Shown here: positions 41,327-64,000 of the stretch, piece after piece
How the letters are laid out: the number at the start of each line of letters is the position of its first letter
Numbering within the stretch: position 1 is the first letter of the stretch
Source of the DNA: Ypsolopha sequella
Taxonomy: Eukaryota > Arthropoda > Insecta > Lepidoptera > Ypsolophidae
Assembly: GCA_934047225.1 (NCBI GenBank)
Contig: OW203992.1
Coordinates: 14,063,501 to 14,127,500, forward strand
Direction of reading: 5' to 3'
DNA: 64,000 nucleotides
Notes under the pieces: model-generated
What the model was told of the DNA's origin: nothing
Database searches by the model: none
The model's input: the letters and a program-made list of their open reading frames with translations, nothing else
Position numbers and translations under genes: made by a program

Positions 41327-44300
41327 ATGTTTCCATCAAATCACAATGAAAACGGATTGTATGACAGCGGTAAGTATTAATTAATGATTTATTTTTATTT
41401 ATGTACCGTCAACATAAATTAAATGTCCTTTTAGTTAGAATTGAAGTTGTCACAAGTATCAATGACTATTTATCTGTTCCATTAGTCCTTTATTGCATCT
41501 TACAATGTACAGAATGGTAATAACTGTTTAGATATGGCGAATAGGGTGGATAATGTGAAGTATTCTACTGATTACACAGCGAGCGACCTGCTGGACAGCC
41601 ATGCGCTGCGGAACAACAAGCGAGAGGATCCAGCGATGGAGAGATCTACCAGCCTCGAAGCCAACAGTGTCGAGGTGGGTACCACGGTCAGGCAAAACTG
41701 TGAATACCTGTGAAGTGATTAAGTGCATTTTGAAAGTGTTGAATAGGTGGATTTCTTAAATCATGTCTTCCTTCTTTGTTCAAGATAGGAGAAATAACGG
41801 AGTCGCCTGACACTGAGTACATGAGTACTTCTGCCATATTACACTACTGTAAATCCAAGGTGAGTAATTCATTAATCTATTTTCTTTTCTATACATATAT
41901 CCGTTCGTCTGTACTGTATGTACATATATGTTATCTATTTTGCGGTGGATCTACATCAACGCCAACACAGTTTTAATCGTTCCTGGCCGGTAGAATTTCT
42001 CAAATAAGTTTCGAGACGTTTTAGTGTAAAAAATGTCCTTTCTGGGACACATTATAGTGAAAATTAAATTGGGGTACATGTCGTAACAGATAGCGTAGCT
42101 AAAATTTCCAAGAGTTTATATTATATATCTGGAAATAGAACATTTTTGCATTCTCCAAGAGCTTCAATTGCTCGTGTTAGACGATTTGCCTCGGGCTGTT
42201 GTTGCCATTTTGTTTTCCACAAGTGCAATTCTACTTTTAAGATGTCCCATTCCAATTTTTTTTACAAAGTTTGATGGCATCGTCATTAAATTCCATTAGC
42301 TCATCGTCATTAAATTTCATTAAATTCCATTCTACATTTTTTTTTAATTTATTTACGGAGAATATACGCTGTTTTAGAACATAGTTTTCATTACTTTGTT
42401 ATATAAATTAACCATTATTTTTTATGATTTTTTAAATAATTGTAGAATATGACGTAACTTGAGAATTTTAGGCATTATACTGATTGTGATTATTACTCAT
42501 AAAAAAGTGGTCTATCTCTGTCAGTCAACTCACCTGTTATCCATCTTTCAAGTCAGTCGGAAACAAATTATTATAAATTTATCTTGATAGGAAAGGACAC
42601 AGCCAAACAGCCATTTCTCAAGTGACGTCACACGAAGGCAAATGGAAGTTGCAGCTTTTTTGTAAAAATATTCATCATTATAAATTAATTGCGTAATTAA
42701 AAGCCGACTTCTGCCAGAATTTCGGGGGAGGTGTGGTTTAAAACCTGGGCAGTTACTATTTTGGCGAAACAAGTCTAAGAAAAAGCGACTGAGGCAGGCA
42801 CAGGTTCTATAAGTAGCATAATAGATAGTGCACTGCATGGTCGCTAAAACATTTTTTTAATGTTGCAGATATTAATCCCATATTTGAAACTCCTCACAAT
42901 AATGGGCTTGCGCCCTGTCGTGGACGTATCCAACTCATCAAGATGTACAATATACTTCTCACACTTTCACTCGGCACAAGTGGCTGTGTTTATGTTCTTA
43001 GGATATATTCTCCAGTACATGGCATGTTTTAGGTGAGTTAATTTCATTACTATGTTCAAATTTAAATGAGAACATTTGTGACAGTTCGTAAAAACGCATA
43101 CGAGATTTTTGAGTATCCATTTCGATACTATCCGTCGATTCGGTGTAGCACGATTTTACTTATTTCACAGTTCTAAACTTAATTTAAGCGTTCTGTCCTT
43201 ATTTTTCCGATACAGAAAGAAAAAGACAACGCTAAAATTAAGTTAATTCCTGGCAAATAAGTTAAATCGTGCCACACCGAACATCGTTTAGCAACCATTG
43301 TTAATTGTTATAGCCCTTACAGTCAACCAAACCACAGACTACAGGGTACCTTATTTGTAACTAAACTGAAATCATCCTACACCCAAAATTTACTCCGACT
43401 CTACCACATATACGAGTATCAGGCGATTTGCCTTATTACTCTACTCGTTATAGTGTTAAGATGTCTTCCCGTTTCCTCCCACTAATTTCACCGACACAAA
43501 AACTATAACTACGCCGCACATAGGTACTCATATTTCCCACTCACACTAGTAGTACACATGCAAAAATAGGGCGGCACATCAACCTGTAGCCATGGGCGCC
43601 GGCAGAGGAGTGCCAGGTGGTGCACTTGCACTCCTTGGGAATCCTGGGACCAACATATGATACTGCACCCCTTGCATATTTTTTCTGCCGGCGTCCATGC
43701 ACATCACATATCTTTTGACATTAACCATTTTATTTTTATTGATATTATTACCATATCTCCTAGTCTAGCATAGCAAACCATATCGAGCTGGATAGCGCGA
43801 GCGCGTGATACAGTGCTCTCTCTCAATCTGTTGATGTACCTCGAGAGAGAGATATACATGTTGTATCGAGCGGTTAAAGCTCGATATGGTCTGCTATGCT
43901 AGACACCCGATATCTGGGTCCCAACATAAACGGGGGTGACAAAAATACATCCTTTTTAGGACATTTAAAAAGCAACATTTTAGATGCTTACTCATTATAT
44001 CAATAAGTAACCTTTGTTATGTTTTAGACGTGACAGAGGGTTCTGTTACAAGCTAGTGCCTCTTGCGCTAACTTCGTCGTTAGAGTATGACACCTACAAG
44101 CAAGTGTGCTATGGGAACTTCGCGTTCATATACCTGGGGCCAAGCGTCCTGCACTTTGTTGGGTTCATATACTCTTTGTATTTGTTTCGAATATCGGACA
44201 ACGAGCAGTTGCAGAATCTAATGGAGAGGGTAAGTTTACTGGTATTATTTTTAACATTTTGACTTGCATTTTACAGTCTATACTCGGTAAACACCTCTGA

Positions 44301-47300
44301 TACCCCCTTGGGGATTCATGTCGTGTTGATGTATTTTGATGACAAGCCTCGCTGTCTGTCCGTCTGTCACGCGGTCTTCAGCTTCAGCCGGGTAGCCAGT
44401 CGAAATTTTCACAGAATACGTGTTACTTTGGCCTCTATCACGGCAAACAATAAAACTATGAAATTTTTTAATCCAAGCCTGTACGAAAATCCTCAAAAAA
44501 GTAGATTTTTTAGTAAAGTAGACCTTATTTGTTTCAGTTCTAACTTAAGGGGCTTAGTATCGCCAAATGGGTACTTTCAAATGGGTACTTTTTCTTTCTT
44601 TTCCTCGTTTATGGCCGAACTAAAAATATTGAAAAATATGTATATGAATTATCAACTCTAAGACAACCTATATGCAACATTTTTCTTTTTCATACCACCA
44701 AAACTTCTATATGAAAAAGATTTTTTTTTACTTGAATTCCCTACTGCTCCTAAGCGGCTTGGTCGATTTAATTGTTTAATTGATTAATAGGTAAACTTGA
44801 TAGCTATAAACATAACATAGAACAATCGAACATCAAATCGAACTACACGTCCATGTGAAAAGTATTATTTTATCCTCTTTCGCCCTATCAAGGACGCAGT
44901 GAGCGTCGTAACAGCCACTTGCAATGTGCGCTGATATGAATGTTATTTCAATGTCGTTTCTGTCGATATTCGTACCAACACACATCGAGCTGCTAATTTG
45001 GCGACACTATAACCGCCTTAAAGACGTAAAACATTCAAGTTTCAAATTTGCTCAGATTGTCTTGTACTCCAAAGTAAAACAAAATAACAAATCATAAAAT
45101 TAGGGTTCCAAACTTAAAAGGGTGTCGAACTGTTTGTCAGACGTTGCCATTTTAGCGCCTTGTTTTTTGTCATCCTTGGCTATATTGTCGTAATTTACTA
45201 TAACATTTTTAGGGTTCGTATTGTGTGGTGTTACGGAACCGTTTGTGCGCAAAATTATATATTTTGGATCTAGTCATGATGGGGGAAATTTGATGAGAAC
45301 ATGGCATTGTCATCTAAGTATTTAGATAATAAACATCATTTTTGTTTTACTTTCACAGGTTTTCCTCCTTTCGTCATACGCGCCTCAGGGAACGCCATCA
45401 GCGAATCCTAAACGTCTGCTCCGAGTACTGTGGTTCTTCATAATACTGAGCATAATATGGATGTGTTTGTCATTATGTTCCGTTAACCTGATGATGGCTG
45501 AAGGAATGATTATGTTCAGATGGATGGAGTCCTCGTAAGTCAATCTCAAGGTGGGCCCATCCTGCTGAGCTTGATCTCAATGAAACTTTGCACACACCTT
45601 TATATAGAATACAATGCATGTCCGTTTTGAACCTGAAGTTTACAATATAAGTTCACCATAATGGTGTCAAGATTATCATGGTTTACGTCGCTCAGAACCT
45701 ATACCTAAAATCTAAATTTCGTAAAAATAACATTATTTGAATTCGATTATTTGATCATCTAATTAACATATGGATGAAAATGGTGTAATATCAGAAACTC
45801 AGAAACGAATTGGGAGAAAAGCTGTAAAAATAAATACTTAGTGAGAGTACTATAGTACAAGTGCTTTTAATTCAAGATATAATAAGTTCCACCAAGTGCC
45901 GATATAATCACAACTATCGTTCTAAGTTGTAGCCACGCCCCCAACTCTAACTATAGCATTGATTTGTTATGATTGTTATGTCCTACACCTTTTAGACCTT
46001 CCTTTAAACTTCTTCTATCCTTCCAGATCGAACGAGGTGCGCCTCAGCCTCAAGATCCTCCTCATTGTGTGCACTCTGATCCACGACATGGTGCAAGCTA
46101 CGATCATCACCAGCTACTGTCTGCAAGCTCAGCTGTTGCAAGCACACCTCATGTTCCTCAAGGAGCGACTACTGAACAGAACTATCACTCCTTTAAATTG
46201 GATGAGGGTAAGCATTACCCGCAAACCCCATGGAGTTATTCGAGGGAGAGTAAGAGGAAAATACTCAAACAGGCAAAACTAGGTAGCCTACCTGATAATA
46301 CTGAAAAGTATTCAGAGAAATACGGTTCGTCTAAATATCTACTTACGATAGCCCTACACTGGCGCTATAACATTCTTAGAGCGCGATAAGACACAGGTGT
46401 AAATTTTGTACGAGTTCGTCCAATTTTTTTGTCATTTACGCAGATATGTTTATTTGGAAACGGTGCGTTCAGTATGGAGTATGTAGTTGAACTTAAAGAT
46501 ACTTGCCCATTTATACCCAGGAAATAGCGGAGTTCCGCAAGCTGCTGCGGTACTTGAACGAGGACCTGTCGCCAGCCGTATGCCTGTTCACGATAGTGAA
46601 TGTATCGTGGGCGACGTCCGGCGCCATGTGGCTGCTGAACCTCGATCGAGTGGACACCGAGACCGAGCCCATCCGCGGCATTTCCGTGCTCAATGTGCTG
46701 CTCTGGATGTCCGCCTCCATCGTACCCTTTGTACAGGTATACTGGGGTTCAGTGTATATTACATATCGTCGGGGTGGATGTCCAAGCTAACGTTTCAACA
46801 ATCTACCTTATTTGACTATCATCCAGATAGTCGTTCATAAACTCACACCGAGTTGGGTTTCCTACCCGGGTCGCAACACTAACCCGTTCAATAATGAACT
46901 CGCGTCTCAACACCGACCGTTCAAAAATGGCAGTGTCGCTACACTGGTGTCGAATTTTTCAACATCAACTCTGAGCAGGGTTCGCAAGGTTCGTATAGGC
47001 TCCAAACGTCACCTGACATTCACGTTAATTTTCGTAAATGACATGACGTTAATTTTCGTACCGAGGGGGTCTTCTCAACGTTATAGTTGATATATTTACG
47101 TTAAATTTCGTACAGAGGGGGTCCTCTCAACGTTGTTATACTAAATATAATGAAAAAATTACAACTGACGTTTGGAGTGTCGCTACACGACGAAACCCGT
47201 TCAAAAACTCAACGTTACAACCCCAGTGTTCCTACCCAGCCCAGGGTTATTTAATGAACGCACTTCTGAGCTATAAGAATCCATGTTTAAGAAGTAGGCG

Positions 47301-48541
47301 GAGGGTGCATAGTCCATACAAACGGAACCCTTCAGGTACAGAATATCTAGGTCCCCAAATATCTATTATAAAAGAACGCCGATTTAAATATGTAATATTA
47401 GAAAATAAGTTTTCTATGGACATTTTTAAATTATTTATATTTCGTCTTTAAATCAGTGTTCATATAAAAAAGACATTGGCGAACCTAAATATTCTTTAAT
47501 CCAATCGGAGTAAGTACACATTACCTTAAAAATATGTAATGAATAATTTATAAATGGTTTTGGTATTCCGTTTGTATGATCTATGCCTTCTCCGCCGGCC
47601 TCATATGAAAAAAGTAATAAGCTCCTTATTAGATACTTATGTAGTCAGTAAAAATTGGGTTGTCAAAATTTATGACATGCATATTTTACTTACAAATAGC
47701 ATAATAGATAATGTCATATTATATAAAGATTTAAGTATACTTCGAAACGGTGGTTCCAATCTTTAAATAAACAGTCGGATAGGAATAAATTATGTTCATA
47801 ATGGTATCTTATTTGACAGGACTAAAAAGAAAGAAAAAGACAGCACGCTTAAAATAAAGTTAGGCCCGTCAAATAATAACTTATTGGTATCGATTCGGCA
47901 TAACACGACTTATTTGACAGGACTAACTTTATTTTAAGCGTCCTGCCTTTTTCTTTCTTTATCGAAAAGACAAGGACAGAACGCTTAAATTAAGTTTGTC
48001 AAATAAGTTAAGATGTGCGACACCGAATCGGTACCTGTACTGGCGTTTCCTTGGGGATTGGAGGAACCGGTTCTAGTGAGCGCGTAAACGGCCAATAAAC
48101 TTGCCTTGCAGTTTGGCGGTATAGTGATTAAGTTTACACTGTATTATTTATTTGAATTTGAATACAAATTATTATTAGTTCCAGTAATCTTGGTGTTATA
48201 AACACTACGTTCATAATATTCGACACATAGTGTAACATTAAGTCCTCACGCACTGACTTCAAGACAAAGTATAAATAAATTATTTTTGTCTGTTTCAGGC
48301 AGCACGACTGTCGCACGAAGGTCGACAAACGCAGTCCGTAGGTCACGAGCTGTGCGTGCGTCCCTTCCTCCACCAGGACACATCGCATGAAGACATCACT
48401 ACAGTTCTCATGTACGCTTCTACCCTCAAGCTGCAAGCCAAACTCTTCCGTTACCCTATCGTCAGTCGATATCTATTTCTGGTCCTCACACTTGGCACCA
48501 TTATATTATTTTCTTTAGGAATGTGTCACTTTTTACAATAA
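41327..48541 (+). CDS. Gustatory-receptor-like seven-helix protein (9 exons)
   Basis: Exons: 41327-41369, 41532-41674, 41785-41859, 42869-43032, 44028-44229, 45359-45534, 46027-46207, 46521-46736, 48299-48541; all GT-AG and in phase, 480 codons. Seven hydrophobic helices at about residues 122-140 (AVFMFLGYILQYMACF), 175-197, 232-254 (VLWFFIILSIIWMCLSL), 272-298, 346-368 (AVCLFTIVNVSWATSGAMW), 382-400 and 458-479 (YLFLVLTLGTIILFSLG). Length, helix count and a last exon covering helix 7 fit the insect gustatory/odorant receptor superfamily, ligand-gated cation channels with inverted topology. The usual helix-7 signature TYhhhhhQF is not seen, so it may be a Gr-like (GRL) member or a divergent Gr; I cannot assign an orthologue. 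The N-terminal exons are less certain. Confidence 0.75.
41860..42868. other. Gr-like intron 3
   Basis: A 1-kb AT-rich intron. A stretch near 42700-42740 (AGCCGACTTCTGCCAGAATT) looks like a dispersed repeat; the minus-strand 96-codon frame there has no motif. Confidence 0.35.
43131..43284. mobile_element. MITE family C, copy 4
   Basis: CGTCGATTCGGTGTAGCACG...AAATCGTGCCACACCGAACA; Gr-like intron 4. Confidence 0.8.
43589..43700. mobile_element. Short MITE (GGCGCCGGCAGA ends)
   Basis: GCCATGGGCGCCGGCAGA at the left and TCTGCCGGCGTCCATGC at the right are imperfect inverted ends of 17-18 bp around about 75 bp. Gr-like intron 4. Confidence 0.6.
43763..43914. mobile_element. MITE with 27-bp TIRs
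   Basis: GTCTAGCATAGCAAACCATA (27 bp in all, one mismatch) inverted at 43888-43914. The centre has a second inverted word (CTCTCTCTCAA / CGAGAGAGAGA). Gr-like intron 4. Confidence 0.8.
44262..44500. repeat. Composite repeat in Gr-like intron 5
   Basis: Starts with TATACTCGGTAAACACCTCT and TTGGGGATTCATGTCGTG, shared with 57355-57490 and 60583-60712. It continues on the minus strand with words related to the downstream part of the repeat at 31200-31340 (GTCTGTCCGTCTGTCACGCG, CGAAATTTTCACAG). Intron 5 (44230-45358) has another fragment near 45210-45260 (GTTACGGAACC) and otherwise AT-rich sequence. Confidence 0.5.
46800..47250. repeat. Unclassified repeat with 60-bp tandem duplication
   Basis: Gr-like intron 8. 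ACGTTAATTTTCGTACCGAG (about 47043) and ACGTTAAATTTCGTACAGAG (about 47099) start two similar units each containing GGGGGTC.TCTCAACGTT. Flanking words CCAAACGTCACCTG and ACTGACGTTTGG are inverted, as are GTGTCGCTACAC words, so the whole block may be a decayed foldback. Confidence 0.5.
47800..48034. mobile_element. MITE family C, copy 5, with partial second copy
   Basis: A full copy (47886-48034: GGTATCGATTCGGCATAACA...GCGACACCGAATCGGTACC) is preceded by about 85 bp of another, truncated copy (CTTATTTGACAGGACTAAAA...GGCCCGTCAAATAA). Nested or tandem insertion in Gr-like intron 8. Confidence 0.75.
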
Positions 48542-48620
48542 TTTTACTGATTTATTTTGGAATATTCAATGTAAATAATGATTATGAATGTAACTGTTTT
48601 ACAAAGTAAATGCAGTAAAA

Positions 48621-48626
48621 AATAAA
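48621..48626 (+). terminator. Gr-like gene poly(A) signal
   Basis: AATAAA 80 nt after the stop codon, in an otherwise AT-rich 3' UTR. Confidence 0.5.
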
Positions 48627-49084
48627 ACGCCGCGTTTTTTGTGGTAACACTTTTATTTGGCACGACTAGATCACATGCATCTAAAATTTCATTAGAACTA
48701 CATTTAACAAAGTAAAAAATAATTAATTGATTTTATTTATATTATCTCAGTATTGTAACTTAGCCATCATCATATTCATATATAATCATCACCATATACA
48801 TATAGAGCCTAAATATAGCATCAAAAGACAAGATTTTTTAACTTAGCTATGGTTGCAATATTCCGTCAAAAACTCAACTTTCGTCAGTAACATATTCCTT
48901 TTCGTATCAACTACACACGAAGGCTTCCGAAGCCTTTAACCATAAGACAATCGCGTTCAAACTAAACCGGCTGATGAATGATGATACTGCTGTCTGACTG
49001 ATGTGATGACACAACAATTCATTTAAACATATTAGCCAAAGGACTCGCTGATAAGATAAACTTTAATTATTATTAGAGTGCATT
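48627..49084. other. Gr-NALCN intergenic, left part
   Basis: AT-rich, no recognised feature. The Gr-like gene and NALCN are tail-to-tail across 48.6-50.06 kb. Confidence 0.35.
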
Positions 49085-49390
49085 ACAAACTTGCAATCAA
49101 TCAGAAACAAATATAAAAGCACAAATATTTTGCAAAACTTCCTCGGGCCAGGATTTGAACTTGCGACCTCCTGCATACATGACAGGCGCGCTACCGACTG
49201 CGCTACCGAGGTTCGTATCTGCAACGACGAATTTTTCTACCATACCTGTACATCGAATTTTTGTAACTACCCGATATACCAGCTTGTAATGCACATACTG
49301 AACGCTCAAGAGGGCGTTGTGTGACTTCACGCCTTGCTTATTCTGAACAGAAGGCGCTGCCATCGCTACAGTACCTGTTGCATCAGACAC
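49085..49390 (-). repeat. tRNA-derived SINE-like unit
   Basis: The minus-strand block at 49141-49211 begins CCTCGGTAGCGCAGTCGGTA (A box) and has GTTCAAATCC (B box), with acceptor-like ends CCTCGG/CCGAGG, D-stem GCGC/GCGC and anticodon stem CCTGT/GCAGG. The anticodon loop CATGTAT lacks the invariant T33 and the T-stem has mismatches, so it is not a working tRNA but resembles a tRNA-derived SINE head. A partial duplicate of the adjoining tail words (CATTACAAACTT.CAATCAATCA) lies at 49452-49500. Confidence 0.55.
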
Positions 49391-50060
49391 ACAAATTCAC
49401 AGTACTTTCTTGCGAAATCCATCGCTTTGAATACTCTAATTATTATTTACATTACAAACTTACAATCAATCACAAAAGAATTTAAAAGAACAAATATTTA
49501 AAAAAAAAATCACTTTCGCAAACAAAACACATGCATAAAAAGAAAGTATAATAATGTTCTAATGAACGTGTCATACATAAACAACGTAACATGCCGAAAC
49601 AAAGTAATCAACCTATTTTGGTTTCTATGCAGCGCGAGCGACACAATAAAATCTTTGTCTATGGCGTAGTATGACAGTTTTATACGAAATTATAAACAAT
49701 AATATGCTATAGATTCTTAGGCCATCATTCAGATGTCCTGTAAAGATAGACCGACGACGCAACGCGGTTTAAGTTGCATGGTTTATAGTCCGTCTAATGA
49801 AAGCTGAGAGATATTTTTTTCATAGTTTTTCCATACACGTGTCAGGTAAAGTTACTCTCAGCTTTCATTAGACAGAAGATCTATTATCATGATAAGGAAA
49901 ACCCGACCGAGTTATTATAACCCACTATCAGTCTTTAGACTAAAGAGGAGTACACAATGCGTCCATTGGCTAATGTTTCACACCACATTCAGTGTTTCAA
50001 TTAACGGTGAAATATTCATCCACACTCTCTGCGCGACATAGCTAAGCTATAGTCTGTGCA
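49391..50060. other. NALCN downstream region
   Basis: Holds the hairpin at 49792-49873 and presumably the NALCN 3' UTR, whose poly(A) signal I could not place. No gene. Confidence 0.35.
49792..49873. mobile_element. Hairpin/MITE, perfect 19-bp arms
   Basis: GTCTAATGAAAGCTGAGAG at 49792-49810 and its exact reverse complement at 49855-49873, with a 44-nt AT-rich loop. Downstream of the NALCN stop, so possibly in its 3' UTR. Confidence 0.7.
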
Positions 50061-63761
<13,701 letters not shown>

Positions 63762-63884
63762 CTATCTCATGCTATGATTTTTCTAGTGTGCTTTACCTCG
63801 GGAGCGACAAAAAAACGCGCAAAACACATAAATCGCGCTTAACTATACAAGTCACTACTACAACCATACCTTTCGTGAGATAGA

Positions 63885-64000
63885 ATCTATCCATCAGCCC
63901 GTATTCGTCCACTGCTGGACATAGGCCTCCCCCATATTACGCCACTCTTGGCGGTCCTCAGTCATCAGCATCCAGCCGCCACCCGCAACGTCCTTCAGAT
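63885..64000 (-). repeat. LINE 3' tail (VQQWT type), cut by window edge
   Basis: CATCAGCCCGTATTCGTCCA, CTGCTGGACATAGGCCTCCC; on the minus strand reads [20 protein letters not shown] then stop. Close match to 18005-18113. NALCN intron. Confidence 0.65.

Noticed and set aside
49141..49211. Functional tRNA gene on the minus strand
   Set aside because: A and B boxes are present but the anticodon loop lacks T33 and the T-stem has mismatches; better read as a SINE head.

Overview
The window looks like a lepidopteran (moth or butterfly) nuclear genome: AT-rich, with small exons, GT-AG introns and dense nested transposon debris. Several repeats are of kinds I know as abundant in Lepidoptera (the GAGTCGGACTCGCGC repeat; LINE tails around TCCACTGCTGGACATA). 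All splice models below were built by hand from open frames, GT/AG sites and phase; species and genus cannot be named.

Layout. 1-9.9 kb is mostly repeats: a broken Myb/SANT gene (1.4-2.8 kb) split by a 700-bp TA-flanked element, a 437-bp foldback, a dead mariner with both ends (6091-7397) and SINE/LINE tails. 9.9-11.6 kb holds minus-strand exons of an unidentified, apparently frameshifted coiled-coil gene. 11.8-16.9 kb is a LINE with two intact ORFs (gag-like ORF1; endonuclease-RT-RNase H ORF2) whose 3' end is replaced by a large imperfect palindrome. 17.5-33.5 kb is the complete katanin p80 gene KATNB1 (16 exons, 795 codons, plus strand). Its 3' end faces MPHOSPH6 (minus, 33738-34145), with poly(A) signals about 40 bp apart. 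34.4-35.8 kb, between the divergent MPHOSPH6 and NOL10, carries a retroelement-type nuclease ORF fragment between 24-bp inverted repeats. 36.0-40.5 kb is complete NOL10 (10 exons, 665 codons). 41.3-48.6 kb is a nine-exon, 480-codon seven-helix gustatory-receptor-like gene. 50.1-63.7 kb (minus) is the 3' third of the NALCN (narrow abdomen) sodium-leak channel; its 5' part lies beyond the right edge.

Function. The genes are unrelated neighbours: microtubule severing (KATNB1), rRNA processing (MPHOSPH6 with the exosome, NOL10 in the small-subunit processome; they share a divergent intergenic region), chemosensation (Gr-like) and neuronal excitability (NALCN). No operon-like or defence-like system is present. 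The most unusual material is mobile-element structure: the LINE-end palindrome, a 63-bp perfect inverted repeat just upstream of a NALCN splice acceptor, a GC-rich exon-like insert in a TIR element, two opposite 700-bp elements sharing a transposase-like C-terminal remnant, and a five-copy MITE family.
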